Assembly (NCBI GenBank): GCA_034440635.1
Contig: JAOTON010001601.1
Coordinates: 1 to 64,000 of the forward strand
Direction of reading: 5' to 3'
Source of the DNA: Lepas anatifera
Lineage: Eukaryota; Arthropoda; Thecostraca; Lepadidae
Length of the DNA stretch: 64,000 nt
The notes beneath the pieces were generated by a model, which was not told the origin of the DNA, ran no database searches, and saw only the letters and a program-made list of their open reading frames with translations. How positions within the stretch are numbered: the first letter of the stretch is position 1; every line of letters begins with the position of its first letter. Shown here in pieces: positions 1-11,231 of this stretch. The position numbers were made by a program, and so were the translations under genes.

Positions 1-130
1 GAAGATAATATCTTAAAGCATACATCACATGAAGGAAAGTTATCGGGTACCCAGAGACTGATCTTACCTGCGATCCAAATTTCTCCTGTCGCTTGGGATG
101 AGGTAGTCTTAGCACTTCTGATAGAAGTCC

Positions 131-307
131 GCCCCCAGTGTTGGTGAATTGGCTGGCGGGAGGGTGGGACTTGGCGTCCAGCATGGGCGTACAGCGCTGA
201 TCCGCCTCTGGTGTTAGTGGGGCGGGTACTGAGGGTTGGGACTAGGCGTCCAGCGAGGGTCTGTACCACATCATTTCTACCTCTAGTGTTGATGAGGCTG
301 GCTGCTG
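131..307. repeat. Degenerate ~75-bp tandem repeat, about 2.3 units
   Basis: Two full units and a partial third begin near 131, 206 and 282. Each has the order 'ctggtgttrgtg', a G-rich stretch, then 'ggacttggcgtccagc' or 'ggactaggcgtccagc'. The units differ by many substitutions, so the array is old. No reading frame runs through it convincingly. Confidence 0.6.
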
Positions 308-1117
308 GAAGAAGTGAAGCTGAGCTCTGGGAAAGAAATTAAAGAATTTTAAAGGTTGCTTTGAATAATTTTGTGACAAGTTACATTTTCATTGCACTTC
401 TGACCCAGTTACACTTCCAACTTTTTATACCCAACCGCTGTGATGGCAACAAGGAGGCCAAATTCGTACAGGTTTTGGTCCTAGTGTGGAAAGTTTTTGT
501 CAGCATCAGGTTGAAGTTTGACTGGTCCCCTCACTTTTTTGCTGGTGGAAACGCTTATGGCTGAAACAGTGCTGAAAATAAAAAAACATCACAAAGTATC
601 ATTATTGTTGACAGAGAAAGAAAGTTAAGGAAAGTAAGACAGATAAAAAGCGCAACTGAATCCCGTTTCTGTGTGATATATTATGGAAACGCAAGTGCTT
701 TTGTTATGGCATCAATAATAATTCATTTAACAATACTCCATGGACTTTGAATTCAAACAAAAAGAGCGGAAAACCACATTAAAGCAAGGTAGGGTACCCC
801 CCATTGAAGGCAATGCTGCCCCAGTCACATAATTTCCTCTCAATTTTGGGCAGAATTTGGCTGCCCAAATCACCTTGTCTAGTTTCCTGCCGAGTTCTGC
901 AAACGTGCAAATAGCTAAACATGTAATCTGAACTTGTTGGGCTTGAATTTAATTTAAACTTCCAACAAGCATCATAACTTTGAATAGATACCCCGCACAT
1001 AAAATAAGGCTACTTTTAAGCAAAACACCAAGTAAGTCTCTAAAAAGTTCAGCCACAACAAAAATGTAGGTAGGGACCTGGGTAGAAGGGGTAAGTTGAT
1101 ACATCAGCGAAAATTGT
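308..1117. other. No gene recognised
   Basis: AT-leaning sequence with only short open frames that lack any family motif. I see no RNA gene, splice-flanked exon or terminal repeat. Confidence 0.5.
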
Positions 1118-1240
1118 GTGTCTTACCTTATCTTACCTGCCTCATCTTATCCATCTCATCTTATCCTATTATATATCTTATCTGTTTTACCTGCCTTATC
1201 TATCCTGTCTTGCCTTATCTTACCTGTGATCCTGCACTCC
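1118..1240 (+). repeat. TTATC/TTACC-rich low-complexity tract
   Basis: The stretch is an imperfect run of CTTATC, CTTACC and CATCTTATCC words. The open frame across it is a by-product of the low-complexity sequence. It looks like a decayed pyrimidine-rich microsatellite. Confidence 0.7.
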
Positions 1241-1848
1241 CCTGGAGTCTGTGATCCTGTAACGGCTGCACACACGCGCGGCAGCCTGGCAGGTATTTCA
1301 AGTGGTTTTACCGTTTACTCCTACCACCACTGCGAAATCGCGCAACAACACAATAATATATAATAGAAGAACACAGATGAGGCACGATGCATCCAAAGCA
1401 ATGAGAGGAAGTGAAATGCATCCACGGCATGGCATCGCACGGCATTTGCGACGCTGAGACGCGGCGAATTAACATGCGGAAGCTTCCCGCGCTCAGAAGG
1501 TAAACAAGGAGCAGAATAATGGCCTTAAAAAGTTTGAGAATAACTATTTAAAAGTGCCTATATTAATACAACAGTTTAGTTAATATACGCTTTTATTGAA
1601 GTTCAAACTTGGAAAAAATACTTTAAGGTGGGTGAGGATATAATTCTTTGCTGGATTTGGATGGTCTTAATCCTCATTATCAATTTAATTTCCAAAATGT
1701 GCCTATATCAATAAAGCGTTTTCCTTAAAAGTATTATTTTGACTTTTCCAAATTCTATTTTAAGTCCTAAAACTGCTTAGAGGAGGATATTCAAACGGAA
1801 TTTAACATTCCGTTCTGAAGTGTCGCAACCTAGTGTCTCTACTAACCG
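1241..1848. other. No gene recognised
   Basis: Unique-looking AT-rich sequence without a coding signature or an internal repeat that I can support. Confidence 0.45.
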
Positions 1849-3395
1849 TGAGCTAAGCTTGGGCTACCAAGGCAGGATGCACTTTCTTACCGTGGACGAT
1901 ATCAACTTGTCAGCCCTTTGAAGACCCTACACGGTGTCCCAGGCTCCAGCCGAGTGTATGGCAAGGCTGACACTTGCACGACTTTTGGGCACGCATTGCC
2001 GCGAACTGTGTCGTGCCAATTCGTGCCATTTTGATGGCACGCACTGGGAGGCTCCGCACTGTTCCTGCACTGTTCACGCCGACTTCACGCACTGTTCGCG
2101 CACATGTTACGAATGCGCGCCCAACAGTGCCCGCATTGACACGAACTGGCACGACGTATTTACGCATAGTTTACGCACTGTTCGCGCAAAGTTTACGCAC
2201 TTCCCGTATTGACCCGATGAGTTTGCGCAATTTCTAGGCCATCGTGGTGATTTGAGCACGACATGCAAAAGGAGGCCTGCCACCCCTCCGGCACTTTTGA
2301 ATTGCTTGTGGAAGAGACAGAATGCTGAATTCCAGAGACACCGCCATTGCAGAGGGGCGGATTATACCTGGCAGCTGCTCCAGCTATTGTTGAAGAGCAG
2401 CAGAAACGGCTGCAAGAGGTAGGTGAAGAAAAGGCAACCCCACCTCGAAGGACACCACAAAAGTGTGGGTCAGGGAATGGTTGGCCATTTGGAATCTTTT
2501 CTCACAGGTTCCGTTGCTTCTTGACAGCAATGCAACAATACCCCGACAACATCAAGCTGATCACGATGTGTGCCTGTGTCCTACAAAACCGCACCCTTCG
2601 CAATATCGTCGAGAACACTTCGTGAAGTGCTCGTACCATTCGCAAACTGTTCGTGAAGTGCGTGAACTAGTCGTGAACTGCTCGTGCCACCAGGGCATGA
2701 AGGACACGTGACCGCGTCAGGGGAATGCACGACCACGCTGTGACACGAACCATTGCTGGAATATGTCGCAAACTAGTCGTGGACAGCTCGTAATCCGTTC
2801 GCGAACAATGCGTCGCAGGTCGCGCATGTCATGGCATGGCGCCGCACTGGCACGCATTGGTGCGCATCCTCCCGCACTGTCCCGCCCTGTTTGCGAGAAG
2901 TCCACGAACACTTTGCGCTTAGTTTACGAAGCAGTCGCGAATAAAGTGTCGTGCTAAAATTTTGAACATTTCAAAACTTCCCTCTGGACATGTCACGCAG
3001 TCACGACGAGTTTCCGAACACTTTACGCGAGTCCAAGACTAGTTTGCGCATTGGCACAACCGAGTTCGTGCCAATGCGTGCCAGAGAATCGTGCAAGTGC
3101 CAGCCCTGCTAATGGGTCAAATGATGTCAACTGGACTCCACGCTGCGAGGTTGGACGAGCTCTCTTTCCGATACTGGCCTCAGCGAATTGCGCAGACATG
3201 TATTATAACATGGTGATACGTAGAAGCTACAAGCATGGTGACAAAGTGCATGGACAAATGACAAACAAACAACACGAGGAAATACGCCATCAAACCGCAA
3301 AATTATTTTCACATGGATCCAATCACAAAACACGACATAAACATTGGAAACGTCAAATCGAAACAAACATCCGGTCATTGGGCTAGTACCATTTA
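1849..3395 (+). repeat. Dispersed repeat R1, copy 1, split by a 1.15-kb insertion
   Basis: Bases 1849-1961 and 3109-3395 together match the end of the window (63672-64000) in the same orientation. Shared words include 'gaagaccctacacggtg' and 'attataacatggtgat'. In copy 2 the sequence reads straight through 'gtgtatgggtcaaatg', whereas here a separate element sits at that point. No coding capacity is recognised. The class of R1 is unknown. Confidence 0.8.
1962..3108. mobile_element. Non-autonomous DNA transposon with ~37-bp TIRs, 1,147 bp
   Basis: The left end CAAGGCTGACACTTGCACGA and the reverse complement of the right end, CAGGGCTGGCACTTGCACGA, match over about 37 bp, including a shared GGCACGCATTG further in. 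The element splits R1 at a site that is empty in the copy at 63781. The flanks share ATGG and could be a decayed 8-bp duplication (gtgtatgg versus ctaatgg). CAGGGC-type ends suggest hAT by family knowledge. The interior is low-complexity, made of variations on GCACTGTTCGCGCA (1970-2220) and TCGTGAACTGCTCGTGCC (2600-2950). It encodes no transposase. Confidence 0.7.
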
Positions 3396-3522
3396 CAGGA
3401 GGCATTCACAAACCAAATAAAGTAGACCAATGCGTTTATCCTATAGAGCTCGCCGCCGGTCAGCACGTTCGTTTTAAAGTTGATCAGTTAGTACAGAGGA
3501 ACCGAATGCAGTGACTTCAGCA

Positions 3523-4190
3523 CTACCACGAAGGTCCGTAATGGCCAGGCGACACTCCACTGCTGAAATACGTTCTGCTAAAGCTATGAGGACTTTTCGT
3601 TCCATACTCGCAACCGTAATTGGCGGAGCCGAACACGTTCTTGCTGGGGAATCCGTGGCTATGACTTATGCTGGGAAAGGAATGCACTTTGTGCCGCACA
3701 TACACCGGGACGTACTTCTTGACGGGCACGGGCACTGCCTGGTTACTGCTGAACGGGCTACCTCGTCCCAGGCTGAATGCGCGTGGTTAGAAAAAGACCG
3801 CCACCGAGGCCGCCGAGGCCTTGCAGACCGCCACCGAGGCCACCGGAGGCCTGACAGACCGCCACTGAAGCCAGCGAGGCTTGTTGTAGCTGGACCGAGG
3901 CCTAGGGCAGCGGTTGTTGTTGTAGTGGTTGCAGGTAGGCCTAAGAGGAGCCTGAGTATATTGATGAGGTTGGTGAGCAAAGCATTATTATTATTCTGAT
4001 TGGCATTTCCACCGAAAAGTGCATTCAGGAGGAAAATGTTACCCAGATTGAAATCGTCGTCGCCTCCTCCGAATAAGAAAAATGGTGGCAAGTTAGGAAA
4101 GAGTAGGCGTAACAGGAGTACACGCCCGAAGCCATCGTCGTCAGCCAGGACTGTTGTGGCCGCCAGCAGAACCAGAAGAAGCCACTGCCG
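3523..4190 (-). pseudogene. Secreted Gly/Leu/Asn-rich structural-type protein, frameshifted gene or remnant
   Basis: Read on the minus strand, the block opens with a signal-peptide-like core (WLLLVLLAATTVLA, then DDDGFGR). An FNLGNIFLLNALFGGN segment, an Asn run and an LRLLLGL-T6 stretch follow, then GGL/GGGL repeats and a tail with PVPVKKYVPVYVRHKVHSFP ending at a TAG at 3523-3525. Three frames are needed: one shift lies in the GGC/CTC repeats near 3860 and a second near 3795. No in-frame Met precedes the hydrophobic core; a small 5' exon ending at the CAG near 4188 would explain that, as often in cuticle-type genes, but this is inference. Arthropod cuticle or cement-like glycine-rich proteins are the nearest general resemblance. 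The exact family is not recognised. No partner genes are visible. Confidence 0.5.
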
Positions 4191-4255
4191 GTAATACCAT
4201 TGTCAGACTTCCCATTCCAAGAGATCACGTTTCCTCGTAGATTCGGGTTCTTTAA

Positions 4256-5100
4256 CACAAGTATTGACGGGGGCCTGAGCCACCTTCGCTTTGACGGAGG
4301 GGGAGGGCGGCTACCCGCCCACCCTTAGATCTCGAGAACCATGCTAGATAGCGAAAAACAGTACATGGTGTTACGTAGTCCATCCACTTCTCTATCGAAA
4401 TTCTTTAAACCATTTTTGCCAGATCTCATTTAAGGTCACTAGAGGTCAAGGACATGCCGTCATTGGGATAACATGTGAATGAAGGTTTTCGGTCATTGCA
4501 TCTAAACTAGTAAAGATCGAGCAAAACAATTTGGAACATTGGAATCCTCGCAGCAAGTCAAATAGAAAGGTGTTTATTATGACCGTTCAAGGTAAAATCA
4601 GGTAAAATCTAGCTTTATAATTTGACTTGACCTGAGGTCAGATCAAGGTCAAATTAGGTCAAAAGGCATATAATTAGAACTGCAAAGACAATGTCAAACC
4701 AATGAAGTTACAATAATCGCTCTGTCACCATCCATTACTTATTTATTCACTTAAAACTATTTTTCCTATGTTTTTCTAATGGAGAGATCATGGCTCGTAC
4801 CTGCCCTTAGGTTATCGATATAAAAATACCAGAACAAATTTTAAAGAAATCGGTGGGTCCATAATGTGTCATGAGTTTCAATCGGATAAGCTCACCCTGT
4901 CCTGAGTTACTCTATCTTAAACTTTTTTGAGGTTCGGTCACTTGACCTGTACTGATGACCTGACCTTAAGATTTTGTCTAAAGTTGTAGAAATTGATCAG
5001 AGAAAAGGTATGCCAAGTACGGAGGCGCTACACACTGCTGTTTTTATGCTATCCCAAAAACTCTAGAGGATGGATACCCGCCCCCGTCAATGTGCGTGTG
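4256..5100. mobile_element. TTAA-flanked AGGTCA-rich element, 845 bp
   Basis: TTAA at 4252-4255 and TTAA at 5101-5104 bound the element. The left end CACAAGTATTGACGGGGGC resembles the reverse complement of the right end, CACACGCACATTGACGGGGGC, with a small indel. TTAA duplication is characteristic of piggyBac (and Kolobok) families. The interior has no coding frame and contains many AGGTCA/TGACCT hexamers. It shares 3' sequence with the elements ending near 33613 and inside the giant repeat. Confidence 0.6.
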
Positions 5101-5116
5101 TTAACACGCGCGTTAA

Positions 5117-6421
5117 CGGAAGGAGGGCAGGTGACAAATCCCTCTCTGGTTTTTCGGAGATAAAATAAAAAACGGTGGCGCGTAGGTCCACCATACTGTC
5201 AATCCTTTCCTCTTATAATTTTTACAATTCTTGTCGTAATGTTGGGTCCAGGTCATTTGAGGTCAGGTGACCATTGCAGGATAAGTGGCCTTCCCTTAAA
5301 AAAACGTTAAATGGTATAAGTAAGAACGAGGCTAATGTTTGGATCTAAAACTCGTGTCATATAATGCCTCTATTTGGCACTACAAAAAATATTCTGGGAT
5401 TTTTGATGCCGATGACTTAAAGTCAGGAACGAGCCATGACCTCTCGATTCGAAATACATGGGACACACGGATTAAATTGAATATTTTAACAATTGATGGC
5501 GGTAGAGCGTTTATTTTAACGGCATCGGGTTTAAATGAGTGATGCCCGTCTTCGACGTCTAAATACACCCTTAGGAGAACATATGATAAAACTTCACCCA
5601 GCCTTGGAACAGAAAGATACTAACGACAACTTTTCCATAGAAATTCTTACTACTACCAAGGACAACGCAGACCTCAAAATTGCTGAGGCAATCAACATTC
5701 GAGAACTAAAACCCACTATGAAAAGTGTAATTTACCCGTGGAAATTAATTTGATTTAGTGGTATCGCATACGTCGCATTAAACCTCTCCCAAAAAATAAC
5801 AAAATGTATTACCAAGTTCCATGCGTTTATTTTTCAGCTCTTTAAAAGTGAAGTTTTCCGGACTGTAAACCATGTATACTGTGTCACGCTGTTGGATTTT
5901 TGTGCTGATTTTCGGTTGCAATTTTATCACTCCAAGAAGATGGCGGAAGTCGAAACTTGTCGGGTTTGGTAATACAACTAAAAAAGTATAAATTCATTTT
6001 TTCCTGGTCAATGCGTTCATAATATATTGATTAAATTCTAACTCACAATGAAAACCAGGAAATAAAGCGATTTTTCATTACATTAACAATGGCATTGGGT
6101 TTGCCTTATCCTTGCAGTAATAAGTATATACGTTGTGACCGAATTTGACCTTGGTCTGACCCTAGGTCAGGCCAAATTCTGGATTTGACCTAGGAAGTTC
6201 ATATAATATATCTTTTGATTCGGATTGCTGCGAGGATTCCAACTGTTTATATTTAGTTGCTCTATCTCTCCTAGTTGAGATCTAATAACGAAGAGCTTCA
6301 TTTTAACCCTATCCTTGTGGTGACATACCTGGGTCTTTAGTGATATTAAATGTGACCTGAAAAATCTTATTCAAATGTTTTCCATGGATGTTTGGACCGT
6401 CTTCCCATCTTCGTTTACTTA
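5117..6421. repeat. AGGTCA-rich repeat segment, related TTAA family
   Basis: A second TTAA at 5113-5116 starts another member with the shared words 'aaacggtggcgcg' and 'ggtcatttgaggtcagg'. It is interrupted on the right by the LINE fragment at about 6465. A similar ending resumes after 8031. The reading frames at 5339-5753 show no known domain. Confidence 0.5.
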
Positions 6422-6479
6422 AGACCAGTCATTTCATATCCTATGAAATGACTGGTCTCATGTGAGACCAGTCATTTCA
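6422..6479. repeat. Three alternating-orientation 15-bp copies at a LINE 5' junction
   Basis: AGACCAGTCATTTCA occurs at 6422-6436, its reverse complement at 6444-6458, and the forward form again at 6465-6479. The last copy is the first codons of the truncated LINE reading frame. This is the kind of snap-back duplication made by template switching at a 5' truncation point. Confidence 0.75.
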
Positions 6480-7999
6480 CCAGAGCAACACGGATTTGTA
6501 ACTGGCATGTCATGTGCGACTAATCTGGCATCACTTCTGAGCACAGCCTGGAATTCTATCGAGGAAAATCTTCAAACAGATTGTATCTATACGAACTTTT
6601 CGGCCGCATTCCAATCTGTCGACCACTCTCTTCTAATCCACAAATTGGAAAATTCATACCACCTTTCTGGCTCAACTCTAAATTGGTTTTCGTCCTACCT
6701 TTATAACAGAAAACAACGGGTTACAGTGAATGGCAAGTGCTCAGAGTGGTGTCAGGTAGAGTCAGGAACACCTGAAGGTGGGGTCATCTCTGCCCTGTGC
6801 TTGCATTGTACATAAACGACCTGCCAGCTGGAATATCCTCTCGGGTTCTTATGTTTGCTGACGACGCAAAAATTTATAGGAAAATTGAACACCAATCAGA
6901 CGCCTTTGCTCTTCAACAGGATCTACTATATCTCTGTCAGTGGTCAAAAACTTGGAAACTGAAACTGAACGCTGCCAAGTGTAAATATTTTCGGATGACT
7001 CTGAAAACTAAGCCACTGGTAACAAATTATACTATCGAAAACACTGTGCTAGAGCATGCGTAACATATTCGTGATTTAGGCATAACCCTGGACACAAAAT
7101 TAACCTTCAAGGTGCACATCGATCAAACTGTAAAAAAGTCTAACCGCGCGCATGGTGTTCTCATTCGATCTTTTCAGAAGGCCAACCCGAGAGGATATCT
7201 TAATGTTTCATCGGTTTTAACCTCATATTGCGCGTATGTGCGTTTCAACATGGAGTTTTGCAGTGTTGCGTGAACTGGCGCTGCTGCATCGCATACCGAC
7301 CGCCTGAGCCGCATAGAGCACAAATTTTTGATATGGCTCAACATGCACAGTCGCCAGCGATCACAATCACTAGCCTATATAGACTTACTGAGACACTTTA
7401 AACTTGTATCGGTAGACGCTAGGCGAAAGCAGCATGATCTCATTTTTTATCCGAAACATTTTTAGGGGTCGCATTTGTTCTCCCTCTCTTCTTGAGTCAT
7501 TTTACTTACACGTACCATCTCGTGCCACCCGTCAGCAAGAAAGAACAATGCTGCGTGTGCCATACGCAAGGGTTGGCACGACAAAAGAGGGTCTTTTTAC
7601 GCGACTTCCGAGGCAACTGAATACATTCTTACATATGTGCCCTGCTGCAGACATCTTTGCCGATAATTACGAAACATTTCGTGCAAAAGTCAGGGCCTAC
7701 GTCGCCGCTTTGTAGCCATGGTTTGGGACTGTGTTTTACCGGACTGTGTTTTATGACTTTTAGAGGTTTGTCGCATTAATGTTTTTATTCTTCACGCTCA
7801 TCATTTTAGCGTTGTATACGCGTGTGCCCTATTGGGTATTTTACTCCGGCTGAACAGTGTTTGTCCTCTTATCATGTGTATATAATGTCGATTGCCCTCT
7901 ATACCGATGTACCATTGTTTTATCTCCTCTACTTTGCCTTTTATTGGGGTCATGCCGTGGGAAATGAATTAAATAAATACAAAATACAAATACAAATAA
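6465..7999 (+). pseudogene. 5'-truncated Jockey/CR1-group LINE, reverse transcriptase C-terminal half
   Basis: The frames encode the reverse transcriptase from SPEQHGFVTG through a palm-domain A region (TNFSAAFQSVDHSLL, with the usual Asp replaced), a B region (GTPEGGVIS) and the catalytic box FADDAKIY. These continue into DLGITLDTKLTF and a C-terminal tail ending near 7715. At least three frame changes and several stops break it, including a shift at about 6797 and stops near 7063 and 7270. The 3' end is a short A-rich simple repeat of AAATAC units at 7966-7999, as in several non-LTR clades. No endonuclease is present. The element lies inside AGGTCA-rich repeat sequence and is inactive. Confidence 0.85.
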
Positions 8000-8030
8000 A
8001 CTGAATAACTTAGTAATAAATGGTGGTGGA

Positions 8031-8163
8031 CATTTATCTTAACGGCATCAGGTTTGCCTTATCCTGACGGTTGTAATGGTATGCATTTCGACCTTATTTG
8101 GCTTTGACTTGACCTCAGCTTAGGTCAAGTCCTATGTTTGACCTGATTTGGCCCAGAAAGGTC

Positions 8164-8216
<53 letters not shown>

Positions 8217-8530
8217 GATTCGGTTTGCTGCAAGGATTCCAATGGTCTAGAGTGTTTTGCTCTATCTTTACTAGTTCAGATGTAATGACTGGATACCTTC
8301 ATCTACATGTTATCCCTTTTGGTGGCATGCCCAGACCTCTTGACCTTACATGTGACCGAACAAAAAAATGTTGAAATGTTTTCTATAGAGAATTGGATGG
8401 TTTATCCAACGAATTTACCGTTGTTTGCTATCTAGCGTGGTTCCCGAGGTCTGAGGGTGGTGGGGACCCGCCCCTGTCAAAGCGCAGGTAGCTCATACCC
8501 CTGCCAATGTGAGTGGTAATATATGAGCTG
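8031..8530. repeat. AGGTCA-rich repeat, right-hand part
   Basis: The sequence resumes after the LINE with 'taacggcatcaggtttgcc', related to 5512 and 6095. It ends with 'gtcaaagcgcaggtagctc', which is inverted relative to 'gagccaccttcgctttgac' at 4275. It is probably the right end of the element family seen at 4256, but the boundary is not clean. Confidence 0.45.
8166..8211. repeat. (TA)n microsatellite
   Basis: An uninterrupted alternating TA run of about 45 bp inside the AGGTCA-rich repeat. Confidence 0.95.
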
Positions 8531-10770
8531 TGGTTGCTACGTCTTGCAAACATTAAACTATGGTGTTGTTAATTTCCTTGCTCTATAGGGCAAACGTCTT
8601 ATTATTGCTCGTAATATTTGGGGACAAAAGCATGCGTGTATGTTGCGGTGGAATACTATAAATTATATATAATATATGTATATATTAAATATATTTTATA
8701 AATATATTAGTATGGTATAGTAGAGTATTGCATAGTATTATCAGTTGTCCTAAGTCACTGGTCAGACAATAAAAATTGGACCATCGCCAGGTGGGAATAG
8801 AGTTTTGGAACATAAGTGAACACAAATTATATATTCTGTGCCCATGGTTGCATAAATCGTCTCGTACCCTCCCCCCAGTATCCCTCACAAGGGTACATGG
8901 GTAGAAGTGCAGATTTATTGAAAGCGCTGATTGTTTGATATATATATGTTGTTGACTTAAAGTCACTGGGGATTATATTTTACCACACTATTTTATAGTA
9001 TATTGGCACATCGGCCTATATTTTAGAGAAAGGTGCAGGTTACCTAACGCCGTTTTCCGCTCCGTGGCCTGATTTTCGAGATTGCAGGGGTAGGGGTTTA
9101 GACCTGCGGTCCACTGCAGGGTAAATGTGGCCCAGTCTCCGTCAATACCCCTGGTGCAATAAATAAACCATTGCTGCTTCTGTCTATATCTTTATGTTGG
9201 CAATCTCAAGTAAATGATGTGCTGTTGTGGTGTCTGGTGCTGGCGATGCTATGGAGATTTCCCATCTAACGATGCCCAGCTTCTAAGGATATGATGGGTG
9301 TTCACCTTCAAAACAACATTTCTCACTCTACAATTAGAAACTTGTACTGCGGCAAAATTAATGAGAGAACTGAATAATCGCCCCACCCCTGGTGCGTCTC
9401 GGGCTTTGAACTCATTACCTCTATATCGCTCATCACTAAGGTGTTATCCGTGACCCGCACTGGCTTTCAAGGGATGAATGGTTACCGTTCTCACTGTTCC
9501 ACTACGTAAAAATTCAACACAAATATACATTTCTTCAGCTCAGGGTTTGAGAAGCATTGTGAACATCATAAGGTAAATGAATATAGCTGAATTATACATA
9601 ATTTGTAAGGAACTCTAATTTTTAGGGATCCCATAATCATTTTTTATTTTAATTTTCCAAGGCTTGGGTGAATGTTGAATATTTCTATGGTCCCTTGCAA
9701 ACTGGGACTTACCTTCATGTTGTGGTGTGGTTGAGAACCTACAGGCAAATGCGTACTTCTCGGTAAAACCTGAGGCTTTTATTCAGATTACCATTGCCGT
9801 GTGGAGTCCGGTAGCAACGTTACCTTGTGCCAGCACAATCGTGATGAGACGCGTAAAAAACATGAACTGTTCTCTAAAGCAGGAAACCTGGAGGCCGCGT
9901 TTCAAGGAAGGCGGCAGGCACGTAGAAATGCTACAAACCATATGGTGTTATCATAATACATCGCGTACATATCTCGAGCATTGCCCGGCAGTGCAAGTAG
10001 ACAGATAAGATGGAGATCTGAGATCTACCAACGTGTTTCTGGACGAGACCCGGCTTTGTACTATTATCCCGTTGCAGTCTTGCCGGAAAATTCCCGGAAC
10101 CATTGATTGCTCGCTTGGTCCGAATGTATCTGCATTGTTTGCTCCGGTCACTAATTAGGAAACTTTAAGGAAAATCGGAGGAATAGATAATAGGCCGGAC
10201 GATAGAAACGGGTCTCGCAGAAATAAGAAAGCTATTTGTCCCTTTGAAATTTCGTTCTAATTAATGATAAGTAGTGCGTTAAATCGTTTTGATTAATTAT
10301 GAGAGGTGCCTTAAAGCCCATTTATTTGAGTACTTTTTGCTATTTTGTCTTAAAATTGTGTCTTGGAACACCGGAAAACTTTGGGAATCAGTGCAAACCA
10401 AGGCTGTATATATTTTCTCGTCCCATGGGAGGGGGTCCTGGATGGGTTAACGCAGGGCAGTTGAATAACGGGTACTTCAAAGTTTTTTACCCAAAATGAT
10501 CAGAATCATAGTTAAGTACCAGTTTTAGTATAAAATACTAGGAATATGCTAGAAATAATACTAGTTTAGTACACTCCTATAAGGCAAACACCAACGGCCG
10601 CAGCTGGTGACTGTGATATTTTTTGTACCCAAAACAGGAAGGAAGAGCAGTGCGTAGAACGATTGAATATGTGATTGTTGTCAATATTGTTGTGGTCCAT
10701 TTCGCTTTCGGATGTTTTCGAAGGAGCCCATATGCTATTCGAATAATTTATGTGGGTGTGTGATGTAGTT
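8531..10770. other. No gene recognised
   Basis: AT-rich sequence with a TATA-rich patch at 8655-8710. The short open frames at 9727-10151 have no recognisable motif, no flanking splice pair and no repeat match elsewhere in the window. Confidence 0.5.
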
Positions 10771-10778
10771 AGTGAGCG

Positions 10779-11014
10779 CATAAGCGGATTCAGGATTGCC
10801 GATCCGGGGGCACCTTCCCAGGGGGGGGCACCATCCGGTCCGGGGGACGCCACTTTTGACCGGCAAAACCTATCGGTGGGCGCCGATTTTTGCATCCTGG
10901 GGAGCGACATTTCAGGGAATCGCCATCGACCTTTCAGGGAGGCGCCGTGACCATTTCAGGGGGCGCCGGGGGACGATCGGGGAAGTGCCCCCTTGCCCCC
11001 TGGATCCGCCTATG
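10779..11014. mobile_element. hAT-type MITE, 236 bp, perfect 8-bp TSD
   Basis: AGTGAGCG is duplicated at 10771-10778 and 11015-11022. The termini are CATAAGCGGATTCAGG and, read inward from the right, CATAGGCGGATCCAGG. An 8-bp duplication with short TIRs fits hAT superfamily mobilisation. The interior carries repeated 'tttcagggnggcgcc' words and no coding frame. It is an inverted homologue of the element at 20018-20283. Confidence 0.9.
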
Positions 11015-11079
11015 AGTGAGCGGAGGTGCGACGTCGGCCAATAGCGGTACGCGACCGGTAAATATGACTGCGTAGTGGG

Positions 11080-11231
11080 CATAGGGGGATCCAGGATCTC
11101 AGATCGAAGGGGAGGTATATTTCAGGGGGCGCCATCGAGGCTTCAGAGGAGCACCGTGACCATTTAAAGAGGCGCCTAGGGTTAATGGGGGCACCTACCC
11201 CCTATCCCCTGGATCCATGGATCTGCCTATG
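11080..11231. mobile_element. Diverged, shortened relative of the hAT-type MITE, 152 bp
   Basis: It starts with CATAGGGGGATCCAGG and ends with GGATCTGCCTATG. It shares 'tatttcagggggcgccatcga' type internal words with the elements at 10779 and 20018. The flanking octamers gtagtggg and gtaccggg agree at six of eight positions, as expected for an aged duplication. Confidence 0.65.

Noticed and set aside
2347..2957. Overlapping frames of 60-90 codons inside the left TIR element
   Set aside because: They derive from the GCAC/TCGTG low-complexity repeat and occur on both strands.
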